64,000 nt of DNA from Dyella acidisoli (GCF_030160295.1 NZ_BSOB01000037.1:44711-108710), one strand, 5' to 3'. Numbered from the stretch's first letter, positions 1 through 11,407 are shown. Notes: a model not told the origin generated them from the letters alone. Translations and numbers: made by a program.

Positions 1-1625
1 GCGATACGTTGCGTCGTCGGCACCAGGCGATCGGTGCGTTGATCGAAACGCGATGCCATGAAACCTTGCGCGAGCAGTTGCGGGGCATCGGTGATCTGGA
101 ACGCATCCTTGCGCGCGTGGCGTTGCGCTCTGCTCGTCCACGCGACCTGTCCACGCTGCGCGATGGTTTGGCCGCCGCACCGGTTTTGCGTGAATCCATC
201 GCCTCGTTGGACAGCCCGCTGCTGCACGATCTGGTCGACGGTATCGGCGATCACGCTGCCACAGCCGATCTTCTGAAGCGGTACATCGTCGAACAACCAC
301 CGGTGTTGCTGCGCGACGGCGGCATCATCGCCGACGGCTATGACGCCGAGCTGGACGAACTTCGCCGTCTCGCCACGCACGCCGATCAATACTTGGTGGA
401 ATTGGAAGAGCGCGAAAAAGCCGCCAGCGGCATTCCCACGCTGAAGGTCGGCTACAACCGAGTACACGGTTATTACATCGAAATCAGCAAGGCGCAGTCG
501 GACAAGGCACCCACGCATTACACGCGCCGGCAAACCACCAAAAACGCCGAACGCTACATCACCGAAGAACTGAAAACCTTCGAAGACAAAGTGCTCTCCG
601 CCAAGGAACGCTCGCTGATGCGCGAGCGCGCCTTGTACGAAGCCCTACTCGACACGCTCACCGAACAGCTCGAGCCGCTCAAGCACGCCGCCGCCTCCAT
701 GGCCGAGCTGGATGTGCTGTGCACGCTGGCCGAACGCGCCGAAGCTCTGGACTGGAGTGCGCCAGAGCTTACCGATGAACCCGGCCTTCGGATCGAACGC
801 GGCCGCCATCCCGTCGTAGAAAAAGTGCGCGAGGAGCCGTTCGAGCCGAACGATTTGACGCTCGATGAGCATCGCCGCATGCTGGTGATCACCGGCCCGA
901 ACATGGGCGGTAAATCGACATATATGCGCCAGAACGCGTTGATCGTGTTGCTGGCGCATATCGGCAGTTACGTACCCGCCTCACGCACGGTGATCGGCCC
1001 GATCGATCGCATCTTCACCCGCATCGGTGCCGGCGACGATCTTTCGCGTGGCCAATCCACCTTCATGGTGGAAATGAGCGAGACAGCGAACATTCTGCAC
1101 AACGCCACGCCGCAAAGCCTGGTGTTGATGGATGAAGTGGGACGCGGCACCAGTACTTACGACGGTTTGGCGCTCGCGCGCGCCGCCGCCGTGCATCTGG
1201 CTGCGAACAGCAAGGCTTACACGTTGTTCGCCACGCATTATTTTGAGCTGACTGAACTCGCTGCCGAATACGCCAGCATTGCCAACGTACACCTGGATGC
1301 CGTCGAATACGGCGACCAGCTAGTGTTTATGCACGCGGTGAAGGAAGGCCCGGCCAATCGCAGCTTCGGCCTGCAAGTGGCCGCGCTGGCGGGCCTGCCG
1401 AAATCGGTGATTGCCGATGCGCGCAAAACGCTGGCTCAGCTGGAAAATGGCATGCATGCGCATGTTGCCAAGCCATCGCTTCAGCACGAGCCGTCACCAC
1501 AACTGGGTTTGTTTGCACCGCCCGAACCTTCCGCGGCCGAACGTGCGCTTAAGGACGTCGATCCTGATGCGCTGACGCCACGCGAAGCGTTGGAGGTTCT
1601 GTATCGACTGAAGGCTTTGGTGTGA
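1..1625 (+). CDS. mutS: DNA mismatch repair protein MutS (5' end outside window)
   Basis: Mismatch-recognition ATPase that binds base mismatches and recruits MutL. The visible 540 or so residues cover the core lever and clamp domains and the whole ATPase. The Walker A motif GPNMGGKST lies near nt 895-921 and the Walker B/D-loop [12 protein letters not shown] near nt 1132-1167. The C-terminal tail with LGLF and the terminal helical segment is intact. The reading frame is open to the left edge, so the N-terminal mismatch-binding and connector domains are simply cut off by the window. No sign of decay. Confidence 0.97.
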   Translation, partial: DTLRRRHQAIGALIETRCHETLREQLRGIGDLERILARVALRSARPRDLSTLRDGLAAAPVLRESIASLDSPLLHDLVDGIGDHAATADLLKRYIVEQPPVLLRDGGIIADGYDAELDELRRLATHADQYLVELEEREKAASGIPTLKVGYNRVHGYYIEISKAQSDKAPTHYTRRQTTKNAERYITEELKTFEDKVLSAKERSLMRERALYEALLDTLTEQLEPLKHAAASMAELDVLCTLAERAEALDWSAPELTDEPGLRIERGRHPVVEKVREEPFEPNDLTLDEHRRMLVITGPNMGGKSTYMRQNALIVLLAHIGSYVPASRTVIGPIDRIFTRIGAGDDLSRGQSTFMVEMSETANILHNATPQSLVLMDEVGRGTSTYDGLALARAAAVHLAANSKAYTLFATHYFELTELAAEYASIANVHLDAVEYGDQLVFMHAVKEGPANRSFGLQVAALAGLPKSVIADARKTLAQLENGMHAHVAKPSLQHEPSPQLGLFAPPEPSAAERALKDVDPDALTPREALEVLYRLKALV

Positions 1626-1656
1626 CTACACCGCGCCAAATAGGCGCGGCGTAGTC
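1624..1656. terminator. Hairpin between convergent mutS and GST genes
   Basis: GACTAC and CCGCGCC pair with GGCGCGG and GTAGTC around a short loop, starting at the mutS stop codon. There is no long T run, so it may work as a bidirectional mRNA-end stabiliser rather than a classic terminator. Confidence 0.5.
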
Positions 1657-1664
1657 GAAACTGC

Positions 1665-2294
1665 TCAGGCCGCAGCCGGCAGCGGTGCCGGGAACGGTTC
1701 GCGCCATGCAGGCAACGTCATCAACTGATTGTGCCAGCGAGCAATGTTGGCGAACCCATCAACCGGCAGGCGTGCCTCCTTGGTCCACGGCAACAGTACG
1801 CCTACGCCGAAATCCGCAATGCTCAGCTTGTCGCCGACCAGATAGTCATGCTGCGCCAAATGCGCATCGAGCACCGTCGCAAAGCGCTTGTAGAACCCGG
1901 TGGCTTCGTCCACGGCGGCCGTGTTGACATCACCCAGACCTAAGAATGGCTTGACGTGATGCTCGAAATACAGCGTGCCGCCGTGGCGCGAGAAATGGGC
2001 GATATCCCATGACAGCCACCGCAGCACTTCGACTTGGCTGGCGGCGTCGCTGGGCCACAGATCGGAGCCAGCCTTCACCGCCAAATGCGCCATGATCGCG
2101 GTGCTCTCCCATAAATGTATGTCGCCATCTATCAGCAGCGGTACCTTGCCGTTGGGGTTCAATGCCAGGAACTCGGGCTTGCGGTGCTCACCTCGGCTCA
2201 GATCCACCCGGACATATTCCACCGGTGAGCCGAGATATTTCGCCACTGCGCACGCCTTGCGCGGGTTCATGGTCTCTGCGTAGTACAGCTTCAT
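1665..2294 (-). CDS. Glutathione S-transferase family protein
   Basis: Cytosolic GST of about 209 residues. An N-terminal thioredoxin-like half (about 1-80) carries the NPNGKVPLL cis-proline segment and the ESTAI glutathione-contact motif near residues 63-67. An all-alpha C-terminal half follows with the conserved SIADFGVG segment. The ATG at 2294 is preferred because it lies about 9 nt after AAGGAG; an in-frame GTG two codons upstream is too close. It is divergent from a TetR regulator and the two share a palindromic operator candidate, which suggests local control of a detoxification enzyme. The substrate is unknown. Confidence 0.9.
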   Translation of the reverse strand: MKLYYAETMNPRKACAVAKYLGSPVEYVRVDLSRGEHRKPEFLALNPNGKVPLLIDGDIHLWESTAIMAHLAVKAGSDLWPSDAASQVEVLRWLSWDIAHFSRHGGTLYFEHHVKPFLGLGDVNTAAVDEATGFYKRFATVLDAHLAQHDYLVGDKLSIADFGVGVLLPWTKEARLPVDGFANIARWHNQLMTLPAWREPFPAPLPAAA

Positions 2295-2354
2295 GATCAC
2301 TGTCTCCTTGGGGGTGTGGGGAAGTAAGCACCGGGAAGTTTGTCAGTACCCTAC

Positions 2355-2372
2355 ATATGTTCAAGAACATAT
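2355..2372. promoter_or_regulatory. Palindromic operator candidate for the TetR regulator
   Basis: ATATGTTC-AA-GAACATAT is a perfect 8-bp inverted repeat with a 2-bp centre. It lies between the divergent GST and TetR genes, 50 nt before the likely TetR start. TetR-family proteins commonly bind such sites in their own divergent promoter. An in-frame ATG inside this palindrome is unlikely to be the real start. Confidence 0.55.
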
Positions 2373-2422
2373 TTTGTTTCCAGAGTAGGCTCTCCTCGTT
2401 CCGGCCAACCTCCCCCAGAGCC

Positions 2423-3022
2423 ATGCCTTTTACCGCCGAACACAAGCAGAAGACCCGCCAGCGCATCGTCGAATGCGCGCGTGAACTGTTCAATCGCCGT
2501 GGCTTCGAGGAAGTCTCCATCGATGAAATCATGCGGCGAGCTGGCCTCACTCGCGGCGGTTTCTACAACCATTTCAAAACCAAAGAAGAACTGTTCGCCG
2601 AAGCGGTCTCGGCTTATCTGCATTTCAATCCGGCCGAGCGCTGGGACGACATACGATTCGACCCTGCTGCTTGCGGTGTTGCGATGGGGCGTCAGTTCGT
2701 GGAGGCCTACTTGTCCACGGCCCACCTGGAAGATGTCGAAGGCCAATGTCCGATGATCGCACTGCCTTCCGACGCCGCGCGCGCAGGGCCTCGCGTGCGA
2801 TATGCCTACCGCTGCTTGTTCGAGCATATGGCCACCATGCTGGCTAGCTGCATGGATGGCGAAGGCAACGACAACGCCCGCGAGCGCAGTTTGGCGATTA
2901 CTGCTCTCTGCGTGGGCGGCATGGTGCTGGCACGCACCATCGACGACCCCTCGTTCGCCGACGAGGTGCGGCGTGCAGCACGTGCGATGGCGCTGGAGCT
3001 GATCGGCTCGTCCGCCGACTGA
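2423..3022 (+). CDS. TetR/AcrR family transcriptional regulator
   Basis: One-component repressor of about 199 residues. The N-terminal TetR helix-turn-helix spans about residues 8-55 and includes RIVECARELFNRRGFEEVS and GGFYNHFKTKEELF. The C-terminal part is a ligand-binding helical domain with a conserved CPM segment. I place the start at ATG 2423, whose product MPFTAEHKQKTR is typical for the family. The upstream in-frame ATG at 2357 falls inside the palindromic operator. Divergent orientation suggests that it controls the neighbouring GST and itself. Confidence 0.88.
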   Translation: MPFTAEHKQKTRQRIVECARELFNRRGFEEVSIDEIMRRAGLTRGGFYNHFKTKEELFAEAVSAYLHFNPAERWDDIRFDPAACGVAMGRQFVEAYLSTAHLEDVEGQCPMIALPSDAARAGPRVRYAYRCLFEHMATMLASCMDGEGNDNARERSLAITALCVGGMVLARTIDDPSFADEVRRAARAMALELIGSSAD

Positions 3023-3118
3023 AACGTTCTTTCCACGGCAACATGTTCGTCACCGCGCGTTCACCGCCGCGGTGATGAATAGCGCTTCGGCCTTCATCGG
3101 ATGCTGGCATTTTTAGCC

Positions 3119-3155
3119 ATAGCTCACGCCTATGGAATGCATCAGAACAATTCAA
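3119..3155 (+). promoter_or_regulatory. Candidate OxyR binding site upstream of katG
   Basis: The order ATAG-N7-CTAT-N7-ATCA-N7-TCAA matches the OxyR arrangement of four half-sites spaced by 7 nt. The first two are exact and the last two degenerate. A -10-like TAGATT at 3179-3184 has a poor -35 that abuts this site, as expected for an activator-dependent promoter. katG starts 84 nt downstream. Confidence 0.45.
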
Positions 3156-3181
3156 TTCCCGCGAAGTACATGTGCGCGTAG

Positions 3182-5449
<2,268 letters not shown>

Positions 5450-5476
5450 TCGCAAAGAGGAATGCAGGAAAAAAAG

Positions 5477-5502
5477 CGCCGCAGCGTCACCACGCTGCGG
5501 CG
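5477..5502. terminator. Intrinsic terminator after katG
   Basis: An 11-bp perfect stem CGCCGCAGCGT/ACGCTGCGGCG with a CACC loop. It is followed by TTT on the + strand, and an A-run before it gives T residues on the - strand. It separates convergent katG and the response regulator. Confidence 0.8.
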
Positions 5503-5544
5503 TTTCCGTCTGAAGTCAGGCGGTTTACCGAGGGGTAGAAAAAT

Positions 5545-6102
5545 TTATGCAGCCATACCCGAGATCGTGCTGCGAAGTTCATCGTACGGAGTGGCCGCAG
5601 CGGCTGCAGGCACGGTGACGGCTGGCATCGGCACACGCACAGGCAACCGTTCGGCGCGAACCAGTTGATCGATGGAGCGCTGCACTTCGCGCTGACCGAA
5701 AGGCTTTTTGATGAAATCATCCGCACCGAAGCGCTGCACGTAGAACTGCTCGGTCGCCTGCTGGTTGCCGCTGATCATCACGATGGGGATGTGCTGGGTA
5801 AGCGGATCGTGGCGCAAGGTGCGCAGCACGGAAAAACCATTCACGCCCGGCAGCACGATGTCGAGAAAAATCAATTCGGGCTGCTCGGCTTTGGCCAGTT
5901 CGATCGCGCTTTCGCCGTCGACGGCCTTCTGCACCGCATAGCCTTCCTGGCCAAGCATTTTGCCTAGCACTGCACGGATGGTCGGGGAATCGTCCACCAC
6001 CAAGGTGCGCAGGCCTGCGGCTGCTTGCAGCAGATTTGCCTGCTGCGAGTTATCCGTCGCTTGGCCGCCCAACAACCGTTTGAAGAAGTCGATTCCGCTC
6101 AT
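5545..6102 (-). CDS. CheY-like response regulator (PilG/PilH type)
   Basis: Single-receiver response regulator of about 185 residues. The receiver (about 32-150) has the acidic pair in VVDDSPTIRAVL, the phosphoacceptor Asp in LIFLDIVLPG, the Ser switch in VMISG and the conserved Lys in KKPF. An N-terminal FFKRLLGG segment and an Ala/Pro-rich tail flank it, and there is no DNA-binding output domain. The start at 6102 is fixed by AAGGGGG 6 nt upstream. The receiver resembles twitching-motility and chemotaxis regulators, but no kinase gene is nearby, so the partner is unknown. Confidence 0.88.
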   Translation of the reverse strand: MSGIDFFKRLLGGQATDNSQQANLLQAAAGLRTLVVDDSPTIRAVLGKMLGQEGYAVQKAVDGESAIELAKAEQPELIFLDIVLPGVNGFSVLRTLRHDPLTQHIPIVMISGNQQATEQFYVQRFGADDFIKKPFGQREVQRSIDQLVRAERLPVRVPMPAVTVPAAAAATPYDELRSTISGMAA

Positions 6103-6204
6103 GTGTTTCCCCCTTATATCCCCAGTTCGCAGCACCCTCTCCGGGGCTACCTGCTTTTGCAAGGATATTCACGCACTTCCAGATGGATTTCTGAGATGTG
6201 CTGC

Positions 6205-6609
6205 TCAGGGAAAATCTTTAAGCCGTCGCAATTCTCGACGTTCCTGCTTGTTGGGGCGGGTTGGAGGGCGGTTTAGACCCGCCCCGCTCAGGCGCCGCTG
6301 CTCCCGGGCCTGTTCGCGCGCCAGCCGGCTTGCTTCGCTTTCACAGTAGAGCGCCTGTGCCACGGGGGCCGGCCCGCGCTGCTCCGAAAGCGCCAGGATT
6401 TCCAGCTCCAGTCGCTCCTCGCCGCGGGTCAGGCGCACTCGATCGCCCACGTGCAGCGCCTTGGAAGCCTTGCATCCGGCGCCGTTCACATCGACCTTGC
6501 CGCCGTCGATGGCCTGCTTGGCCAGGCTGCGCGTTTTGTAAATGCGCGCGGCCCAGAGCCAGACATCGGCGCGTACTTCGTTGAGCGGTTCGTGGGCTGC
6601 GTGTTTCAT
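6205..6609 (-). CDS. hslR: Heat-shock protein 15, S4-domain RNA-binding protein
   Basis: Ribosome-rescue factor of about 134 residues that in E. coli binds free 50S subunits carrying stalled nascent chains. The S4 RNA-binding domain occupies about 13-75 (VRADVWLWAARIYKTRSLAKQ, then GGKVDVNG). A basic, Arg-rich tail follows, typical of Hsp15. The ATG at 6609 is chosen because homologues begin shortly before RADVWLW; the open frame upstream looks non-coding. It lies near htpG and htpX on the same strand. Confidence 0.9.
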   Translation of the reverse strand: MKHAAHEPLNEVRADVWLWAARIYKTRSLAKQAIDGGKVDVNGAGCKASKALHVGDRVRLTRGEERLELEILALSEQRGPAPVAQALYCESEASRLAREQAREQRRLSGAGLNRPPTRPNKQERRELRRLKDFP

Positions 6610-6695
6610 CGTGGCATTATCGGCGGCGACGCATGGTAAGTGGGAACGCGGGCAAGCCGCCGCAAGCCTGGCGAACGAGCTGATGGGGAATCCGC

Positions 6696-7307
6696 ATGCT
6701 GCTTTATCTGCTGGATCTGATCGGGGTGGCGGTATTTGCCGTGAGCGGTGTGCTGGTCGCCGCGCGTTCGAACATGGATCTGCTCGGCGGCCTGGCGCTG
6801 GCCGCATTGACTGCGATCGGTGGCGGCACCTTACGTGACGTACTGCTCAATCGCCATCCGATTTTCTGGGTGCGGGATGCGCGCTATCTGCTGGTGATTC
6901 TGGTCGCCTCTGCGCTGACGATGGTCTATATCGCATTCTTTCCACCACCGGGTCATGGCTTCTTGATTGCGGATGCCTTGGGTTTGGCGCTGTTTGCGAT
7001 CAGCGGAGCGCAGATTGCGGAAGCTGCGAAATTGTCGTGGTTGATCGTAGTGCTGATGGGGACGATGACCGGCACCGCAGGGGGCATGCTGCGCGATGTG
7101 ATGACTGCGCGGGTGCCTTTGATCTTTCAGCAGGATCTCTATGCGACGGCGGCGATTGCCGGAATCCTCGCGTATTTGGTTTTACAGAAGCTCGGTGCAC
7201 CACGTGGCATTGCTATAAGCGTGGGCGTGGTGGTGATCCTTTTGATGCGTTTGCTGGCAGTTGTGTGGGGGATGCACTTGCCTCGTTTGCATGTCGCTGC
7301 CACGTAG
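6696..7307 (+). CDS. TRIC/UPF0126 family membrane protein (YadS/YicG-like)
   Basis: Integral inner-membrane protein of 203 residues with about seven hydrophobic helices. It consists of two repeats, each with the glycine-rich signature GGGTLRDVL or GGMLRDV (near residues 47 and 129) that places it in the UPF0126/TRIC family. Bacterial TRIC proteins form homotrimeric cation channels; the physiological role here is unknown. It is divergent from hslR with 86 nt between them. Confidence 0.88.
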   Translation: MLLYLLDLIGVAVFAVSGVLVAARSNMDLLGGLALAALTAIGGGTLRDVLLNRHPIFWVRDARYLLVILVASALTMVYIAFFPPPGHGFLIADALGLALFAISGAQIAEAAKLSWLIVVLMGTMTGTAGGMLRDVMTARVPLIFQQDLYATAAIAGILAYLVLQKLGAPRGIAISVGVVVILLMRLLAVVWGMHLPRLHVAAT

Positions 7308-7394
7308 GTTGCGGTGCAAACCCTAACATCGCCATGTATGCGAGTTCGCTAGGTTGGGTTTGCACCCCAATCTACATGTCCTTCGCAAGATTGG

Positions 7395-7430
7395 CCCTCA
7401 CCCTAATCCTCTCCCCGGAGGGGAGAGGGA
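7395..7430. repeat. GGGAGAGGG-type intergenic repeat, single arm
   Basis: CCCTCACCCTAATCC followed by the palindrome CTCTCCCC-GG-AGGGGAGAG. It lies in the 136-nt gap between the UPF0126 gene and htpG. The same motif recurs in pairs at several intergenic sites in this window. Confidence 0.75.
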
Positions 7431-7443
7431 AATCAGGATGCGC

Positions 7444-9312
7444 TCAACCAAGCAGTACGCGATTCAAGCGCTGCACGAACGCGGCCGGATCGGGCAACTG
7501 CGCACCCGCCGTAATCTCCGCCTGTTCCAGCAGCAGATTGGCCAGGTCCTTCGCCTTGCTCTCATCGCTTTCCGCTTCCACGCGCTTGAGCAATGCATGC
7601 TGCGGATTGATCTCTAGCGTCGGCTTGTTGGAGGGCATGTCATGCCCAGCCTCACGCAACAGGCGCGCCAGATGCGGTGCCATTTCATAATCGGATAGCG
7701 CCAGGCACGACGGCGAATCCGTAAGGCGCGCGGATACCTTCACATCGCCCACGCGATCACCCAGCAGATCCTTGAGCTTCTTCAGCAACGGCTCGGCGGC
7801 TTTACTCGCTTCTTCCTGCTGTTTCTTCGCTTCCTCGTCCAATGGGAATTCACCCTTGGCGACGTTGCGCAGCTTCTTGCCAGCGTATTCGTTCAAGCTG
7901 CCCAGCATCCATTCGTCGATACGATCGGACATCAGCAGCACTTCGATGTCCTTGGCCTTGAACGCTTCCAACTGCGGACTGCCCGCTGCAGCGGCATGGC
8001 TGTCGGCGGTGATGTACCAGATGGTGTCCTGGCTCACCGGCATGCGGGTGATGTAATCATCCAACGACACGGATTGCGCACTACCCTCGCCCTTGGTGGA
8101 AGCAAAGCGCAGTAGCTTGGCGATGCGCTCGCGGTTGGCATGGTCTTCCACGATGCCTTCCTTGAGCGTGTTGCCGAACGCCTTGTAGAAGGTCTGGAAC
8201 TTCTCTGGCTCGTCCTTAGCCAGTTTTTCGATCAGGTCGAGCACGCGCTTCACGCAAGCGGCCTTGATGCGCTCGAGCTGGCGGTTCTTCTGCAGGATTT
8301 CGCGGCTTACGTTAAGCGGAAGATCATCGGCATCCACCACGCCACGCACGAAGCGCAGGTAGTTCGGCAGCAGCTCTTCGGCCGCATCCATGATGAAGAC
8401 GCGCTTGATGTACAGCTTCAGTCCCTTGCGCTCGTCGCGGCCGCCCATCATCAATTCAAACGGCGGTTGCGAGGGAAGGTAGAGCAGCGTGATGTAGCTC
8501 TGATTGCCTTCGACGCGGTTGTGCGTCCAAGCCAGGGCATCGTTGAAATCGTGGCCCAGCGACTTGTAGAAACTCTGGTAATCCTCGTCGCTGATCTCGC
8601 TCTTGGGCTTCGTCCACAAGGCCGAGGCGGCGTTGATGGTTTCCCATTCGTCGCTGGGCTTGTCGTCTTTCTCCACCGGCATGCGGATCGGGAACGCAAC
8701 GTGGTCGGAGTAGCGCGTGATCAGCGAACGCAATTCCCAGCGCTTGAGGAACTCGTCCTCATCGGCTTTCAGGTGCAACACAATTGCGGTGCCACGCTCG
8801 GGCAGTTCCACCTGTTCCAGCGAATATTCGCCTTTGCCGTCGCTTTCCCACTTTACGCCTTCGCTAGTCGGCAGGCCGGCACGACGACTGAGTACGGTGA
8901 CCTTGTCCGCCACGACGAAAGCCGAGTAGAAGCCGACGCCGAACTGGCCGATCAGGCGCGCGTCACTTTTCTGCTCAGTGCTCATCGCTTCCAGAAAGCG
9001 GCGAGTGCCGGAGCTGGCAATGGTGCCGATGTTGGCGACAATTTCATCGCGGCTCATGCCCACGCCATTGTCACGCACGGTAATGGTGCGCTTATCGGCA
9101 TCCCAACTTACGTCGATGTGCAGCTCGATATCGCCGGTGAGCAGCTCCGGCTTGGCGATGGATTCGAAACGGAGCTTGTCGCAAGCATCCGAGGCGTTGG
9201 AGATCAGCTCGCGCAGGAAAATTTCCTTGTGCGAGTACAACGAATGCGTCACCAGATGCAGTACCTGGGCGACTTCGGCTTCGAATTTGCGGGTTTCGGT
9301 TGTGGTGGTCAT
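7444..9312 (-). CDS. htpG: Molecular chaperone HtpG (Hsp90 family)
   Basis: Cytosolic ATP-dependent chaperone of about 622 residues, the normal length. The GHKL ATPase domain at the N-terminus shows ELISNASDA, DNGVGM and GQFGVGFYSAF. The middle domain contains LPLNVSREILQ with the catalytic Arg. The C-terminal dimerisation domain has AP-HLARLLREAG-like helices. The ATG at 9312 (MTTTTETRKFEAEV) matches the family; an upstream extension would run through a repeat element. htpX lies upstream on the same strand, separated by a composite repeat. Confidence 0.98.
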   Translation of the reverse strand: MTTTTETRKFEAEVAQVLHLVTHSLYSHKEIFLRELISNASDACDKLRFESIAKPELLTGDIELHIDVSWDADKRTITVRDNGVGMSRDEIVANIGTIASSGTRRFLEAMSTEQKSDARLIGQFGVGFYSAFVVADKVTVLSRRAGLPTSEGVKWESDGKGEYSLEQVELPERGTAIVLHLKADEDEFLKRWELRSLITRYSDHVAFPIRMPVEKDDKPSDEWETINAASALWTKPKSEISDEDYQSFYKSLGHDFNDALAWTHNRVEGNQSYITLLYLPSQPPFELMMGGRDERKGLKLYIKRVFIMDAAEELLPNYLRFVRGVVDADDLPLNVSREILQKNRQLERIKAACVKRVLDLIEKLAKDEPEKFQTFYKAFGNTLKEGIVEDHANRERIAKLLRFASTKGEGSAQSVSLDDYITRMPVSQDTIWYITADSHAAAAGSPQLEAFKAKDIEVLLMSDRIDEWMLGSLNEYAGKKLRNVAKGEFPLDEEAKKQQEEASKAAEPLLKKLKDLLGDRVGDVKVSARLTDSPSCLALSDYEMAPHLARLLREAGHDMPSNKPTLEINPQHALLKRVEAESDESKAKDLANLLLEQAEITAGAQLPDPAAFVQRLNRVLLG

Positions 9313-9357
9313 GGTGTCGTCGAAAGTTGTCAGGCAATGAAAAAAACTTAAGCCCAT

Positions 9358-9491
9358 CTTCCCTCTGGGGAGAGGGGTGGAGGGGTGAGGGGACAAGGCT
9401 TGCCCCAGACTTCAACAGGGCCACGCTTCGAATCTGGCGATGCCGCTAGATTCGCCCCTCACCCTACCCTCTCCCCGGAGGGGAGAGGGGG
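9358..9491. repeat. Composite inverted-repeat element (copy 1 of 5)
   Basis: Two arms of the CCCTCTCCC/GGGAGAGGG plus GGTGAGGGG motif face each other at 9361-9393 and 9455-9491 around a core of about 60 nt. It sits between the htpX end and the htpG start. The same architecture occurs at 23.8, 45.0, 49.0 and 53.4 kb. Confidence 0.7.
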
Positions 9492-9504
9492 AAATCCATA
9501 TGCA

Positions 9505-10398
9505 TCACATCTGCTGCTTTTGCAGCGCCGCGATGCGCTCTTCCAGCGGCGGATGGCTCATGAACAGGCGTTGCAGGCCTTGCGCCAGCGGGCCAGAAAT
9601 GCCGAAGGCAGCCATCGTCTTCGGCAATGTGCTTTCACCATGGTTGAGCTGCAAGCGCTGCAGTGCGGAGATCATGGCACCACGACCGGCAAGCTTGGCA
9701 CCTGCCGCATCGGCGTGGAATTCGCGCCAGCGTGAAAAAGCCATCACGATCATCGACGCAAACAGACCGAACACCAGCTGCAGCACCATCACCGATACGA
9801 AGTAGCCAATGCCGCCACCTTCGCGATTGTCACGACCACCCGAAAGCCAGCTGTCGACCAGGCGACCGACGATGCGCGCAGCCAGGATCACCAGTGTATT
9901 GAGCACGCCCTGGATCAAGGTCAGCGTAACCATGTCGCCGTTGGCGACGTGACCCACTTCATGACCGAGCACCGCGGCGATCTGCTCGCGGTCCATCTGC
10001 TGCAGCAAGCCGGTGCTTACGGCGACCAGCGCATGGTTCTTGCTCATGCCGGTGGCGAAGGCGTTCATTTCCGGCGCGTCGTAGACCGCCACTTCAGGCA
10101 TGCCGATGCCGGCGTTCTGCGCATGGCGCCGCACGGTATCGACCAACCAGCGCTCGGCTTCGTTCTGCGGCTGCTCGATCACGCGCGCGCCGGTGCTCAT
10201 CTTCGCCATCCACTTGGACATGGCCAGCGAGATGAAGGCACCGCCCATGCCGAACACCGCGGCGTAGACAAGCAGCCCGCCCATGCCGCCGTAACCACGC
10301 GCGGCCGCCCATTGGTCGATGCCAAACAGATGGCAGACGATGCTGAGCAGTAGCAGGACAGCGATGTTGGTAAGCAGGAAAAGTGCGATGCGGCGCAT
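9505..10398 (-). CDS. htpX: Protease HtpX
   Basis: Inner-membrane zinc metalloprotease (M48B) involved in membrane-protein quality control; 297 residues. Two N-terminal hydrophobic segments (about 5-25 and 38-58) precede the catalytic domain. The zinc motif is HEVGH at 146-150, and the third ligand region is FHADAAGAKLAG. Two further hydrophobic helices lie after the motif. A sigma32-like promoter is visible 53-83 nt upstream of the ATG. Confidence 0.97.
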   Translation of the reverse strand: MRRIALFLLTNIAVLLLLSIVCHLFGIDQWAAARGYGGMGGLLVYAAVFGMGGAFISLAMSKWMAKMSTGARVIEQPQNEAERWLVDTVRRHAQNAGIGMPEVAVYDAPEMNAFATGMSKNHALVAVSTGLLQQMDREQIAAVLGHEVGHVANGDMVTLTLIQGVLNTLVILAARIVGRLVDSWLSGGRDNREGGGIGYFVSVMVLQLVFGLFASMIVMAFSRWREFHADAAGAKLAGRGAMISALQRLQLNHGESTLPKTMAAFGISGPLAQGLQRLFMSHPPLEERIAALQKQQM

Positions 10399-10450
10399 AG
10401 TCGTCCTTAAAGGGTCGCTCCGAAGGGAAGCAATAGTAAACCGGAGCTAG

Positions 10451-10481
10451 AGATTCGGGTGAAATGGAAGCATTTCAAGGG
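10451..10481 (-). promoter_or_regulatory. Sigma32 (RpoH)-type promoter of htpX
   Basis: On the - strand CCCTTGAAA is followed, after 13 nt, by CCCGAATCT. This fits the sigma32 consensus CTTGAAA-N13-14-CCCCAT closely in spacing and in the -35 part. Confidence 0.6.
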
Positions 10482-10540
10482 TTAAGCGCACGTAGCGCCC
10501 CTGACATCGGCCACCCGGTCAGCTTACGTAGAATGACGCG

Positions 10541-11407
10541 ATGAACTATCGCGGACGCTTCGCTCCCTCCCCTACGGGTCTCCTGCATGCAGGCTCCCTG
10601 GTCGCCGCCGTGGGCAGTTGGCTGTGCGCGCGCCATGCGAATGGACGCTGGCTGGTGCGGATGGAAGACATCGACCCGCCGCGAGAAGTGCCGGGCTCAG
10701 CGGCGGCCATCCTTAGCGCCCTGCCCGGCTTCGGAATGACGGCCGATGAACCCGCTATCTATCAATCATCCCGTATCGCCGCCTACGACGCGGCGTTCGA
10801 GCAATTGAGGGAGGCCGAGCTGGTATTTCCCTGCTGGTGCAGCCGCAGCGATCTGGCCGCAACGGGAGGCATTCATCGCGATGGCCATTGCATCGCGCCT
10901 CCTGACCTCCATCGCGCACCAGCCTGGCGCATCCGTGTGCCCGATGAATGCATTGCCTTCTTCGACGAGCTGCAAGGGTCGCAACAACAGCGGCTGCGGG
11001 AAGTCGTGGGCGATTTCGTGATCCGCCGTGTCGAAGGTTTCTATTCCTACCAGCTTGCCTGCGTGGTGGACGATGCATGGCAGGGCATCACCCAGGTCGT
11101 GCGCGGCAGCGATCTCCTGGATTCCACGCCACGACAGATCTGGCTGCAACGCTGCCTGGGTTTGCCAACGCCGGGTTACCTGCATCTGCCGTTGGTGCTG
11201 GACAGTGATGGCCGCAAATTATCGAAGTCCGAACGCTCGCAGGAAATCGATCCCTCCAACCCGATGCATGCACTGCGTCGCGCACTCTCGTTTTTGGGCA
11301 TAGCTCCCGATGAAACAGCCGTCTATCCGCTGGAATTGCTGGAAGTCGCACTCCGGCAATTCGATCCGCATCAGTTGACGCAATGCAGCGATCATCGGGT
11401 CGCTTAA
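10541..11407 (+). CDS. gluQ: Glutamyl-Q tRNA(Asp) synthetase
   Basis: GluRS paralogue that attaches glutamate to queuosine at position 34 of tRNA-Asp; 288 residues. It has only the catalytic domain and lacks the anticodon-binding domain of GluRS. The class I HIGH motif is HAGS at residues 16-19 and KLSKS lies at 226-230. A cysteine/histidine cluster (CWCSR and GHC near 96-120) fits the zinc-binding insert of the family. No dksA partner is adjacent. Confidence 0.95.
   Translation: MNYRGRFAPSPTGLLHAGSLVAAVGSWLCARHANGRWLVRMEDIDPPREVPGSAAAILSALPGFGMTADEPAIYQSSRIAAYDAAFEQLREAELVFPCWCSRSDLAATGGIHRDGHCIAPPDLHRAPAWRIRVPDECIAFFDELQGSQQQRLREVVGDFVIRRVEGFYSYQLACVVDDAWQGITQVVRGSDLLDSTPRQIWLQRCLGLPTPGYLHLPLVLDSDGRKLSKSERSQEIDPSNPMHALRRALSFLGIAPDETAVYPLELLEVALRQFDPHQLTQCSDHRVA

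Noticed and set aside
8140..9351. A 403-codon + strand frame opposite htpG
   Set aside because: Antisense shadow of htpG; composition and lack of any domain match the artefact pattern.
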